A DNA stretch of 64,000 nt, from contig CAUYUJ010020250.1 of NCBI GenBank assembly GCA_963575745.1, positions 32,501-96,500 of the forward strand, written 5' to 3'. Each line of letters starts with the position of its first letter. Position 1 is the stretch's first letter. The notes beneath the pieces are model-generated. The model saw only the letters and a list, made by a program, of their open reading frames with translations, ran no database searches and was not told where the DNA came from. This DNA comes from Prorocentrum cordatum. Taxonomy: Eukaryota > Sar > Dinophyceae > Prorocentrales > Prorocentraceae. Made by a program: the position numbers and the translations under genes. This document shows, one piece after another, positions 12,040 to 21,725 of the stretch.

Positions 12040-12450
12040 CCGCCGCCGTCGTTGTCGTCGTCGCCGTCGCCGTCGTCGTCGTCCTCCTCCTCGTCGTCGT
12101 CGTCGTCCTCCTCCCTCTCCTCCTCCTCCTCCTTCTCCTCCTCCTCCTTCTCCTCCTCCTCCTCCTCCTCCTCCCCGCCTCTTCCTCCTGGCCTTCCTCC
12201 TCCTCCTCCTCCTCCTCCTCCTCGTCCTCGTCCTCGTCCTCCTCCTCCTCCCCCTCCTCGTCCTCCTCCTCCTCCTCCTCCTCCTCCTCTTGCTCCTCTT
12301 GCTCCTCTTCCTCCTCCTCCTCCTCCTCCTCCTCCTCCTCCTCCTCCTCGTCCTCATCCTGGTCCTTTCCCTCCCCTTCGTCCTCGTCGTCGTCCTCCGC
12401 CTCCTCCTCCTCGTTCGCCTCCTCCTCCTCCTCCTCCTCCTTGCCGCGGC
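12040..12450. repeat. TCC/TCG pyrimidine tract
   Basis: About 400 bp of TCC and TCG triplets; the reverse frame reads as Glu/Arg repeats only. Confidence 0.95.
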
Positions 12451-12597
12451 CGAGGAAAGGGCGAGGCCCGTTGTCTCGCCTGCGTTTCGCGGGCGTGGGG
12501 CACTGGGAGGGCGCCGTCGTCGTCTCTGGAAAAGCGCAAAGCCCCGAGCGGAGCCGACAGGCGGCTGCGGGCAGAGGCATGCGAGAGACCCCGAAGG

Positions 12598-13775
12598 TTC
12601 TCGAGGCGAGAACCCTAACAGTCGGGTCGGGTCGGGTCTGGCAGACCCTAACGGCGGGTCGGGTCGGGACGGGCGAGCGGACCCTGACGGGCGGGTCGGG
12701 TCGGGCGGGCGGGACATTAAAGTGGGCACGCGAGAACCCTAACGGTCGGGTCGGGTCGGGTCGGGCGGACCCTAACGGGCGGGTCGGGTCGGGTCGGGCG
12801 GACCCTAACGGGCGGGTCGGGTCGGGTCGGGACGGGCGGACCCTAACGGGCGGGTCGGGTCGGGCGGGGAGGGATATTAAAGTGTGGTGCATAATCGAGA
12901 GCCCTAACGGGCGGAGCACGGGCGCCAACGCCGTAACGGTCGGGTCGGGTCGGGCGGACCCTAAGGGGCGGGGCGGGTCGGGACGGGCGGACCCTAACGG
13001 GCGGTCGGGTCGGGGGGCGGGACATTAACGTGTGTGTGCGTAATCGAGAGGGCACGCGAGAGCCTAACGGGTCGGGTCGGGTCGGGTCGGACCTAACGGG
13101 CGGGTCGGGTCGGGTCGGGTCGGGCGGACCCTAACGGGGCGGGGTCGGGTCGGGCGGGCGGGACATTGACGTGTGGTGCGTAATCGAGAGGGCATTCGAA
13201 AGCCCTAACGGTCGGGTCGGGTCGGGTCGGGGCGGACCCTAACGGGCGGGTCGGGTCGGGTCGGGACGGGCGGACCCTAACGGGCGGCTCGGGTCGGGAC
13301 GGGCGGGCGGTCCCTAACGGGCGGGTCGGGTCGGGCGGGCGGGACATTAAGAGAGTGGTGCATATCGAGTGGGCACGCGAGAACCCTAACGGTCAGGTCG
13401 GGTCGGGTCGGGCGGACCCTAACGGGCGGGTCGGGTTTGGTCGGGTCGGGTCGGGCGGACCCTAGCGGGCGGGTCAGGTCGTGCGGGCGGGACATTAACG
13501 TGTGGTGCATAATCGAGAGGGCACGCGAGAGCCCTAACGGTCGGGTCGGGTCGGGTCGGGCGAACCCTAACGGGCGGGTCGGGTCGGGTCGGGACGGGCG
13601 GACCCTAACGGGCGGGTCGGGCTGGGCGGGCGGGACATTACAGTGTGGTTGGTGCATAATCGAGAGAGCACGCGAGAGCCCTAACGGTCGTGTCGGGTCG
13701 GATCGGGCGGACCTTTACGGGCGGGTCGGGTCGGATCGGGACGGGCGGACCCTAACGGGCGGGCAGGGTCGGTAG
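12598..13775. repeat. G-rich minisatellite with CCCTAACGG units
   Basis: At least eight higher-order units of about 123-182 bp, each starting near GAGARCCCTAACGG (12606, 12729, 12896, 13064, 13197, 13379, 13525, 13673). Each holds runs of GGGTCGGGTCGGGTCGGG and a spacer GGGACATTAA..GTGTGGTGCATAATCGAGA. Many runs of three or more G suit G-quadruplex formation. A stray short copy (CCCTAACGGGCGGGTCGGG) is at 42371. Confidence 0.92.
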
Positions 13776-13795
13776 CCGTAAGGTGTGTGGATATG

Positions 13796-14033
13796 TCACA
13801 AGCGTGGCATGCCGAAGAGGTCTTCCTGGCCCACGGGGCTGAGGGTGTCTCGACGGCCTCGAGGGTGGTTCAGGGTGCGATGTTGGCTGCGGATGACGTC
13901 CTGGGGCCCGTACTGCTGCCTCAGCCGCCCGAAGTCAACACAATCCGTCGTTTCCGAGAGCTTGTCCACCAGGTGCAGCGTCAAGACCGTGTTGTCTTTT
14001 GGTTCGCTGTGCAGTTCGTATCTGATTTTGCCT
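13796..14033 (-). CDS. Possible coding fragment, unknown product
   Basis: On the - strand, after a stop at about 14035, a frame of about 78 codons reads PSGKIRYELHSEPKDNTVLT then LHLVDKLSETTDCVDFGRL and QQYGPQDVI. Codon third positions are mostly G or C and the composition is that of a globular protein, unlike the microsatellite frames nearby. I do not recognise the family. It could be an exon, a processed pseudogene piece or part of an old retroelement. The + strand is also open over 13787-14035, which lowers confidence. Confidence 0.3.
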
Positions 14034-14364
14034 GACGGGGACTCGTGGTCTTAGCCTTCCGTGCAAAGAGCGCAGTGCCCACCCCGGTGCTCGGTCGAGC
14101 CAGGCTTTGAAGATCAAATGCTCACCCAGGGGTTTGGACTCCAAGATCGGGAAGGCTATGGAACCTCTCAAGACCTCCCTTGCTGCTGATGCTGCGGCTG
14201 CGAGCTCCTCCCTCGTCCCCTCCTGCCCTGAGATTGTGCGCCGGTTGCGAAGGCCCTCCGCACCGGGGAGGCCGAGCTGCAGCATATCGGGGGGGCGGAG
14301 ACTGGGTCGGAGTCCGGGTCGGGATCGGCTGGTGGTGTGCGGCCCATCAGGGCCGCACCCTACA

Positions 14365-14490
14365 GCGCCGTTTTTAATACATGCTCCGCGTGCGGACCAT
14401 GTATTAAAAGTAAAGGGTTGATTAGTAAATGCAAGGATGAGTTTATGTATTAGTTCAATTATAATTTGATCATGTGTTGAAACTCCTATA
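14365..14490. repeat. Hairpin-bearing dispersed repeat, copy 1
   Basis: TTTTAATACATG and CATGTATTAAAA form inverted arms around CTCCGCGTGCGGAC, which itself contains TCCGC/GCGGA arms. A related sequence is at 45324-45430 (CATGCTCCGCGTGCGGCTCA). Confidence 0.6.
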
Positions 14491-14809
14491 CATCAAAACA
14501 ACCGATCTATTAAAAACTGCCCTGCACCTAACAAACTTGGATGGGCCCCCTGCGTGCGGCCCGTCTGCCCCAGGTGGCCGACGGGGCGCCCGCCCTGGCC
14601 CCTGGGCCAACCTGCCGCTCTCGATTCTGCTGCAGCCAGCTCGCTCGTCCCCTCGCCATGTGCGCCTCCAGGCTGTCCGCGCCTCCCCCCTCCTCCCTCC
14701 CTCCCTCCTCCTCCCTCGACGGCGCCGCCGTTCTCGACATCTCTGCCCTGTCGGGTCGATCCGATGCCATTTCTTTCCTCCCTCGTCCTTGCGCCGCCCC
14801 CCTTCTCCT

Positions 14810-14990
14810 CCTCCTCCTCCTCCTCCTCCTCGTCCTCCTCCCTCCTCCTCCTCCTCCTCCTCCTCGTCGTCGTCCTCCTCCTCCTCCTCCTCCTCCTCCT
14901 CCTCCTCCTCCTCCTCCTCCCTCTCTTCCTCCTCTCTCACTCCTCCTCCTCCCTCTCTTCCTCCTCCTCCTCCTCTTCCTGCATATCGCC
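14810..14990 (+). repeat. TCC tract immediately 5' of the filamin exon
   Basis: A TCC array that ends 10-20 bases before the acceptor TCCTGCCAG, so it can serve as an oversized polypyrimidine tract for the 3' splice site at 15000. Confidence 0.9.
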
Positions 14991-15000
14991 ATCCTGCCAG

Positions 15001-15150
15001 GTCAGAGTGCAGATCGGTATCCGCGACTTCACCACCACGGTCGCCAACTACCACTACTTCCTGAACACCGTTGCCGGGAGGTCTCTCTGCTACGGACCTG
15101 GCCTGCTGGACGACCAGCAGGCCGGCCACGTCACCAGGTTCATGATCCAG
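15001..15150 (+). CDS. Filamin-repeat exon of a filamin-like protein (partial)
   Basis: This 50-codon phase-0 exon reads VRVQIGIRDFTTTVANYHYF, then LNTVAGRSLCYGPGLLDD and HVTRFMIQ. The end of an IPT strand, a linker with YFLNT, and the start of a filamin/ABP280 repeat (S..YGPGL..........F.IQA) are all visible. Filamin repeats cross-link actin or connect membrane to cytoskeleton (family knowledge; function here inferred). Acceptor is CTGCCAG|GTCAG; donor is ATCCAG|GCCGCG, again AG|GC. The next exon should start with the A.D..G.N segment of the filamin repeat. I did not find it, and a LINE lies downstream in what would be the next intron. Confidence 0.6.
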
Positions 15151-16984
15151 GCCGCGTCTCCTCGCCGCTCCTCGCTGGTTGGCCCCGCTCTCTGTCTCTC
15201 TTGATCTGCCTTCCCCCCTCGTCCATCGTCCCTTGCCCCCCCCTCCCTCGTCGGAATGTATCCGCTCCGCGATTCGGGACGCTTCTGTTTTTCCCCTCGT
15301 GATTCGCGGCTTCAGGTCCAGACACCACGACCCTGCTCGATACAGTGCAGGCTCGGAAGTTCCCCCCGCGCTAGAAATGTTGGGGGGCCCGACGTAGGTG
15401 TCGGTTTCGAGCAATGTTAACTTCACACCCAGACTAGTCTGCCGTAACCCTCTGTCGCCTATTCTCTTTTTCCTCTTGTTCTGCCTCGTTCTCTTCATCC
15501 ACTGATTTGTCATCCTGTTTCTGTTGCTGCTACCCCTCATTGTCCCTCCTACGCCACCTCTTCTGAGTGCACGCTCTCTCCGTCTTTCCCTCTGTCTCCG
15601 TATCCTCCGCCTCCCCCCCAACGTGCTCCTCGTCATCCTCTTCGTCCCCTTCCTCCCCTCATCCCAGCCTCGGCATCTCTGTTCATCTGTTCTTTCTTCA
15701 TTTCCCCAGTTTTTCTACTGCTACCCTTGCTGTTTCTGATTTGGTTGTGAGACCCCATCGTAAAATGCGTTGCTTATCCTCTTTTATGCTCGTTCTTTTT
15801 TTGTCCGCCTCTGCGTGGCAGGCTCGCAACGAGCTCGGCGAGAACAGGAAGTCTGGAAGAGACGAATGGGTTGTTCAAGTGCACCAGGCCCGGACACCAG
15901 ACTCTCGCTGGGGAGATGGTGCTTGGTGTGGGACGTCGTGCCGGTTAAGCTTGGATGGTGTTGAGGTTGTCGTGCTAATTGTTGTAATATGCGATGTCTG
16001 CCTGGTGCGAGTGTTGTTCACGTTGGGCGCTGAGGTAATTGCAGCAGCACCGCGCGGCGCTCATCCCTTCCCCCCGTATGCTCTTAGCGCGACCGCATTT
16101 AGCTGGACGGGAAAGCGTTCCAGTGTTCTCCCTGACGCAATTGACAATACATGTCAACTCGAGGATAACATCACTGCGTTGAAATCTTGTACGGAGGGAA
16201 GCCACTCCCAGCTTCCGTTCAGCCCAGTATCAAGCCTGCCCCGCTGCAGCCAAAATCCATCACGAGTAGCTTTCCCTAATGTACGAGTGGGCTTCTGGGC
16301 CGTGCGTTTCTCAAGAGGCCTCACCTTGGGCGTCCCAGAGTCTTTCATCCTTATCATGCGTTCTTACTACAGTCTTGGAGGGTACGCATTCACCAGATAT
16401 CAATCCCGGACGGAATTCCGCCACATCTGACCGGCGTGATTTTGCAGACAATGTGCGTATGTTTCGTCGTGGGTGAGGGGGCCGGGCTCAGCGCCAGAAT
16501 GGGGCCCCAGCATCCTAGTCGGATGACGCGTCCTTTTCACCGTTGCGCGGCGCCAGAAGCTTGCACGATGCTGCCGTCGCTGTCTCGAGCCTACGCAGGG
16601 ATGGGGTCTGCCGCCTGCCACCTGCAAGCCCTCCCCACGCCCGCCGCCTCCAGCTCCACCTCCGCCGCCGCCTCCGCCTCCCCCGCTCGTCTTCTGCTCC
16701 TCTCAGCCCAGTGGCACCTCTCGTTTCCGAGACCGCCTGCACCGTTCAGTCTTGATGCTTTTTTTTGTTTTGATTTTTCTCGTGCTTTTTTGTTTGTTTG
16801 TTTTTTCCCCCACGATCTTTGTGTGTTCCATCAGAACACCTCCTCCTGGAATCCGCCACCCCCACCAGCTCGGGAACGCGGTGCAGGCCGACCTCCCACG
16901 GGCGAGCCTCCCAGCAGTCCCGCGGCGAGGCAGAGACAAACGGGGGGGGGGGGAGTGAGGAGGAGGGGGAGGAGGAGGAGGAGG
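15151..16984. other. Unassigned stretch, probably intronic
   Basis: No gene is assigned. A frame starting at 15764 opens with a signal-peptide-like run (MRCLSSFMLVLFLSASAWQA) and stays open to 16430, but codon bias is weak and no domain follows, so it is not called. A GGA run begins near 16960 and forms the left flank of the LINE. Confidence 0.4.
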
Positions 16985-17000
16985 AGGAGGAGGAAGAGGA
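16985..17000. repeat. Target-site duplication, left copy
   Basis: AGGAGGAGGAAGAGGA, identical to 21612-21627. The AAGAGGA interruption makes the match more specific than plain GGA. Confidence 0.75.
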
Positions 17001-17002
17001 TT

Positions 17003-17535
17003 TTTTTTGACATCCACAACTGCCAAGCCATACTCTCTGGGGGGACGGCGCCTCCCCCCAGAGGAGGGGGCAGGGCTGGGTGGCGCAACCTGCCACTTTC
17101 GCCACCAGCCCTGCCACACCGCCCGCTGACGTCACGGCAACTGCGGGGGGACTCACGCCGAGACAGCTGCCAGTCCCGCAGTGCCGTGGAAACAGCGGGA
17201 AAAAACTAACGCCACCGAGCCAGGGCGACGGGTTCGGCCTTGCTCACCCCAGAGACGGGTAAGCAAACCCCCGCGCCATCCTCACAGCTCGTCTCGCGGC
17301 CCCTCGCCCCACTCTCTTTGGAGGGAGCCGAGGGAAAAGAATTCACTGCATGCTGCACTCTCGTCACGATTGGCGGTGTGACGAGCAAACTAGTTGGCCG
17401 AGACTCGCACCAAAAACGGAGGCTGGGCGGATCCTCGACCCCTGGTCTGCAGGGGTCGAGTGGGGCAAAACACAAAAACGGAAAGACCCTTCGTGGGAAG
17501 GCGCTCTGAGACCGTGGATTTCGATACCATCCGAA
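17003..17535 (-). other. Putative 3' UTR of the LINE
   Basis: Non-coding sequence between the RNase H stop codon and the A-run. It contains the inverted pair CTCTGGGGGGACGGCGCC / CCCCCAGAG near 17033-17065. Confidence 0.5.
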
Positions 17536-19215
17536 TCAAAAGTTGGGGACGGGCGTTGAGAAGGAGGGAGGCCCGAGGACGGAGTGGGGAACCGCACCTG
17601 CAGGCAATTCTTCAGGTCGGCCTACTCCCAAGTTCTTCCTTGGGTGGCAACCACGCATGACTTTGTTAAAATTGGTGCGGCCGTGGCCGCGAAGCTCATT
17701 GGGGCACTCCTTGGACAAAGCAGTCTTGACAAAAACCGCTTGGTGCATATAGCCCCCGCATTTGGGGCAGAAATAGAAATCGGCACCATCCGTGCACGGC
17801 AGGACCACAACGCTATGACCATGAGAATCAGCGATGTCCAGATCGGCGCTGGCTTTGCCGATGCACGATCCGCCAGGCGGCATGGCGCAAGAACGAGAAC
17901 CTACCCTGCACACAATGCATCTCCACACAGAGTGTTGCCACTGCCACTGATGCGGGACCGAGGGCTCCACGGGACCACAGGTGGTGCGACAAGGGGTGAC
18001 CAGCGGAGCGTCCTCGAGCTTCAAGCGTGGCCACAGCGGCAGCAACTTGGCAGCGAGACGGCAAGCGACTTTACTGATTTTGACGGCGCGGTTCACTCGC
18101 TCTTCTTCCTCGGGCGACGGCTGGGGGTGAGAGCGGGCGCCGCGCTGCGCAGCTTTGTCGGCAAAATCGTTACCTACTCTACGGATTCTCTCAGCATCGG
18201 ATATGCCGACCTCATCCACATCCTGGTGGGCTTTCAATTTCACCACAGCCTGGACGAAAGGGGCATTATTGATATACAGAAACTGGCCAGCATAGCGCCT
18301 CCTGTACGACAATCGTTCACTAGGGGGCAGGCGGAAATGATTAACTACCGCAAGGCAGTCAGAAAAAACTTCAGAATTGGCTACAATGTGGAGAGCTGCC
18401 ATGGCAATGGAACAATACTCCCCAGCTGGTGCTGTCTGGCTAATCGGGTGGTGCACAGGACCATGCAGGGCGCACAAGAGGGAGCCCTGGGGGGAGACCA
18501 TGCAAACCCCCCAGCCCGCCCTTGAAAGTTCTGAGATGGGATGCCAGAAACAACTCCCGTCAACATAGATACTGCCCTGCAAGTCCCCATTAGCGAGCGC
18601 CTCCGAGAAGTCCTCTTCCTCAGCAGCTGGCAGAATGGCCCCACCCCCCGAGCTAAGGGCCTTCGGCCAGAACGATTCGGGATGCTCGAAGATCCCCCGA
18701 TCGAAAAGGATGCGATCCCCATCAGACAACGGACCCAAGGCAACTTCTAGGATCTCTGGAGGGATAAGCTCGCTGCGAGTCTCGGACACCGCGGGGCACT
18801 CGTAAAGTCTGTGGTGCACAGAGTCTGGCTGAGCACGACATAGAGGGCAGAGCAACTGCTCGTCGCTGAGCTGGTAGCCCACCTCTGCGGCTCTGTCGGC
18901 AGTCCAGGCACCACCGCAGCAAAGGTTCCTGATCGAACCCTTCTCCAGTGCAGTATATTTCTTCGATCGCATCTGGCTCTTGCAAATGTCGAAACAAGCC
19001 CGATCCCACCCAACATCCAAGCTACTTCCCACATGCATTTCAAGACCCCTCACCACTGCCCGCCTGAGGATGTCCTTCAAGAGGGTTGGGCTGACAAAGG
19101 TGAGAGAGACTAATGTGCCGTCGTGCATGGCGAGAGTGCGTAGTTGGGCATGGACCAACCGATGCGCTTGACAGACAAGAAAAGGGCAGAGATCGGGCCA
19201 GCGACAGATCGCCAC
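17536..19215 (-). CDS. LINE RNase H and zinc-finger region
   Basis: The frame of 559 codons is open from 19215. Homology starts about residue 30, where it takes over from the RT frame. Residues 123-140 (LCPLCRAQPDSVHHRLYEC) form the C..C..H..C finger typical of the zone after LINE reverse transcriptases. An RNase H fold follows: D219 in YVDGS, E266 in AGEYCS, D286 in FSDCLAV and D353 in FADKAA are the expected catalytic acids, and KLKAHQDVDE fits the strand before the last helix. Near the C terminus, CIVC and FCPKCGGY suggest two more zinc-binding sites. The RNase H would degrade the RNA of the RNA-DNA hybrid during reverse transcription (family role). All four acids are present, so this part looks intact. 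It is one base out of frame with the RT. Confidence 0.88.
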   Translation of the reverse strand: MAICRWPDLCPFLVCQAHRLVHAQLRTLAMHDGTLVSLTFVSPTLLKDILRRAVVRGLEMHVGSSLDVGWDRACFDICKSQMRSKKYTALEKGSIRNLCCGGAWTADRAAEVGYQLSDEQLLCPLCRAQPDSVHHRLYECPAVSETRSELIPPEILEVALGPLSDGDRILFDRGIFEHPESFWPKALSSGGGAILPAAEEEDFSEALANGDLQGSIYVDGSCFWHPISELSRAGWGVCMVSPQGSLLCALHGPVHHPISQTAPAGEYCSIAMAALHIVANSEVFSDCLAVVNHFRLPPSERLSYRRRYAGQFLYINNAPFVQAVVKLKAHQDVDEVGISDAERIRRVGNDFADKAAQRGARSHPQPSPEEEERVNRAVKISKVACRLAAKLLPLWPRLKLEDAPLVTPCRTTCGPVEPSVPHQWQWQHSVWRCIVCRVGSRSCAMPPGGSCIGKASADLDIADSHGHSVVVLPCTDGADFYFCPKCGGYMHQAVFVKTALSKECPNELRGHGRTNFNKVMRGCHPRKNLGVGRPEELPAGAVPHSVLGPPSFSTPVPNF

Positions 19216-21611
19216 GTCTTGGGCTGCAGCTTACCCTCGAACACTGACGACCAGCACCTCCGGAGCTCCTTATGAGACATACCCCCCAAGTATTGATGAT
19301 ACTGGGCCGCCCATAACTCTTTTCCCCACCGAACGATAGGTGCGACCATCCCGTAGTAAGTGGGGTCGTCCTCACAGACCAAAGCAGAGGAAAGGCTGCG
19401 GCCGCCACAAGACGGCCTAAGACACTTGCCTGCTTGGCGGCGGATGTGGGCAAGCTCGGTGTCGCTGACCCCGTGGATCTCGCAGCCGAAATTGATCCCC
19501 GCCAATGCCCCACTGGTGAAAATCTTTTTAGCGGAACGGCCCAGGACCTGACGTTGTTTGTTGATCCTGCTGACACGCTTGTCGAAGGTGGAGCGGCGCT
19601 GCTTCGCTTTCCTACAACGGCCCTTGACCCTCCTAGGCAGCCCAGCGGTATCGTCAGTCCCCAGGTTGACAGCCGAAGAGGTCCCCCCAGGGCCGGCCCA
19701 GACACCCAAGAAGGCCAGAAGTTTTTCCCCCAGACGCCGCTGACTGCATACGAGGCTCGCCTTGTCAGGAGCGACCTGGCACTTGATATCGGCCTCCACA
19801 GCCTTGAACAAGCCCACTGCCCCGACGGTGATGGCCGAATAAACTTCTTGAAAGCTACCCTGAGCAGAAAGACCCAGGTCATCAATGAAAAGATCCAGGC
19901 TGGACGACGGATGCAGCTGGACATTCACAAAGGCTTTCATGTAATAGACCCTGACAAAACTAGTAGCAATGCTGCATCCCGCAATGACGCCACGGATCGC
20001 CAGGAACGGCCCCTGGATGAACCCACTGATGTTTATGTACCTGGGGGCCCGATAGGCCGTAATACAAAGCCTGGAAACCACCTGCGGGAAACCCGACTCG
20101 TCACATCTTGTCGCGAGGTCCTCTAGGTCCATGGTTTCATAGAACTTGTACATGTCCCAGAGGAGGGGCGCCGAGCACTTGCCTAGCTGGACAGCCGCTT
20201 CACTCTTGGCAGTCTGCCGCCAGACGACATCCGAGGCCGACTTGAAACCATAGGCAGCAAACATCGCATGCTGGTTAGCCTCCTCCCACATCAACGCCTC
20301 CCTCCTCCTGCACTTCCCCCGGAGTCTGTAGGGCGAGGTGAAGATGCCTATGGGGCGGAGGCCGCCCAGCGGCTTGGCCAGCATAGCCAGCATGACCAAA
20401 CGCAACTGCTCAGGCAAGACGGCCATCGTCTCCATGATGGCGAAAAGCAGCGAGACAACTTGCAGAGCTTTGTCACACAGCAGCGCGTAATGCCGAAGGT
20501 GAAAGCCATCAACAGACACAGCTGACCGCTTGGCGTACCCCCTGCTCTTCTCCCTCAAGCAATCAGGTGAAACCAGTGGGAGATGTTCCAAGGGTTGAAA
20601 AGGCTTGGGATCCATCAAATCGAACAATTCGGTTTCGGCCAGCCATAGCTTCTGGAAGCGTTCCCCTTCAGCGCGCAGAAGGGAACGAGGATCAGAAACC
20701 ACCTGGCCCGCCGCACTGAGGGTCGTGGAGGGAACCCAAGCTTCTACAGGACGCGTCCAGGCATGGGCGTTGCGGCCACCACCCTGGTCAATATCCCTTA
20801 GAAGCCACTCCTTCCACGACCGCTCTCCAGCAGCTCGAGCCGCCTTGGCGGTCGAGTCCAGCAAGTCGGCTAACTCGATGGACACGCTACCTATGGCCTC
20901 CAAGGTGACCTCGTCCTGCCCAATGAAACCCAAAACTCTACGATGAGCCTCAAAGATAGCGCCAGACCCCATATGCTTCTGAATGAACGGCGAGGGGGAC
21001 TCCAGAAGCTTCTTGGCACTCTCGATAGGGATCCCGCCCGAACAGTTACCCTGCAAGGTCCTCCAAGAAGTGGTCCAATCCCTGAAACTCTGCGAGAGCC
21101 ATCTACACACAAATAGTTCAGGATGCCGAGCGGGACGCTGGTCACGCCCCAAGACTGGAACCCACCAGACCTTGGGGATCTCACCTCGACACCCAGTTTT
21201 AGGGAGCTTAACCTGGAGTTGATCGGCAAGCTCAGCTTCGGCAAGGTTGGCCCATCGCTTATACAAGTCGGTGAGCCCATAGTGAGCGTCCAGAGACCCC
21301 CGACGGGCACAGTCAAGTACTTCATTCGCTAAAGCCATCGTGGCATCCCAGTCCTGAGGAGCAGGTCCAGGCCCGACAGGAACTTCAACAGGCAAAGGAG
21401 GAGGCTTTCTGAACTGTAAGACTCGCAGATCGGCTAACCTGGCATGGAAATCGACCCCCGCAGGCGAGTGAGGGGACGTCGGAGCATACCTGTCGACCCA
21501 CGTATCCTTAACACCTTTCGATAAGCCCCCAGAGACCACGAAAAAATCATAGACCTTCCCACCAGCTGAGCTAAGACAAGTGGACACACCGGCCGTGATC
21601 ACCTGGCCCTC
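19110..21611 (-). CDS. LINE reverse transcriptase (5'-truncated, frameshifted at its 3' end)
   Basis: Open from the truncated 5' end. It begins with the endonuclease remnant (DFFVVSGGLS), then a long linker, then the RT core: motif A-like LLWDMYKFYETM (about 20130-20160), motif B-like GVIAGCSIATSF (about 19958-19992) and motif C FIDD (19879-19890), all in the correct order and spacing for a non-LTR enzyme. The thumb and connection follow, including a basic run GRCRKAKQRRSTFDKR. The frame stops at 19110 shortly after KRIGWSMPNYAL. Homologous sequence continues in a frame one base earlier (AMHDGTLVSLTFVSPTLL), so either one base was lost or a -1 shift is used. A first Met at 21602 exists but is probably not a real start. 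Confidence 0.9.
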   Translation of the reverse strand, partial: EGQVITAGVSTCLSSAGGKVYDFFVVSGGLSKGVKDTWVDRYAPTSPHSPAGVDFHARLADLRVLQFRKPPPLPVEVPVGPGPAPQDWDATMALANEVLDCARRGSLDAHYGLTDLYKRWANLAEAELADQLQVKLPKTGCRGEIPKVWWVPVLGRDQRPARHPELFVCRWLSQSFRDWTTSWRTLQGNCSGGIPIESAKKLLESPSPFIQKHMGSGAIFEAHRRVLGFIGQDEVTLEAIGSVSIELADLLDSTAKAARAAGERSWKEWLLRDIDQGGGRNAHAWTRPVEAWVPSTTLSAAGQVVSDPRSLLRAEGERFQKLWLAETELFDLMDPKPFQPLEHLPLVSPDCLREKSRGYAKRSAVSVDGFHLRHYALLCDKALQVVSLLFAIMETMAVLPEQLRLVMLAMLAKPLGGLRPIGIFTSPYRLRGKCRRREALMWEEANQHAMFAAYGFKSASDVVWRQTAKSEAAVQLGKCSAPLLWDMYKFYETMDLEDLATRCDESGFPQVVSRLCITAYRAPRYINISGFIQGPFLAIRGVIAGCSIATSFVRVYYMKAFVNVQLHPSSSLDLFIDDLGLSAQGSFQEVYSAITVGAVGLFKAVEADIKCQVAPDKASLVCSQRRLGEKLLAFLGVWAGPGGTSSAVNLGTDDTAGLPRRVKGRCRKAKQRRSTFDKRVSRINKQRQVLGRSAKKIFTSGALAGINFGCEIHGVSDTELAHIRRQAGKCLRPSCGGRSLSSALVCEDDPTYYGMVAPIVRWGKELWAAQYHQYLGGMSHKELRRCWSSVFEGKLQPKTWRSVAGPISALFLSVKRIGWSMPNYALSPCTTAH

Positions 21612-21725
21612 AGGAGGAGGAAGAGGAGGAGGAGGAGGAGGAGGAGGAGGAGGAGGAGGAGGAGGAGGAGGAGGAGGAGGAGGAGGAGGAGGAGGAGGAG
21701 GGCGGAGGAGGAGGAGGAGGAGGGG
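21612..21725. repeat. GGA microsatellite, including right target-site copy
   Basis: 21612-21627 is AGGAGGAGGAAGAGGA (right duplication), followed by about 100 bp of GGA. Confidence 0.9.

Larger units (their letters stand above)
7241..15000 (+). other. Predicted GC-AG intron, 7.8 kb, filled with repeats
   Basis: Bounded by GAG|GCGCTC and CTGCCAG|GTCAG. It contains a short GGA run near 7335, TTG arrays, repeats A1, A2 and B1, a GAT tract, a G-rich minisatellite, a possible - strand coding fragment and a final TCC tract of about 180 bp just before the acceptor. Confidence 0.45.
17001..21611 (-). mobile_element. 5'-truncated LINE (non-LTR retrotransposon)
   Basis: On the - strand the element runs from 21611 to 17001. 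It begins inside the endonuclease domain (only its C-terminal strand, KVYDFFVVSGGL, remains at about 21535-21570), continues through reverse transcriptase and RNase H, has about 500 bp of 3' untranslated sequence, and ends in eight A residues (seen as T at 17001-17008). The 16-bp direct repeats AGGAGGAGGAAGAGGA flank it at 16985 and 21612. Loss of the 5' end, a poly(A) tail and a target-site duplication together are the hallmark of target-primed reverse transcription. The site was a GGA/TCC microsatellite. Confidence 0.88.

Noticed and set aside
15764-16430. Frame with a signal-peptide-like start
   Set aside because: Hydrophobic start is plausible, but weak codon bias, no domain and a T-rich setting make chance more likely.
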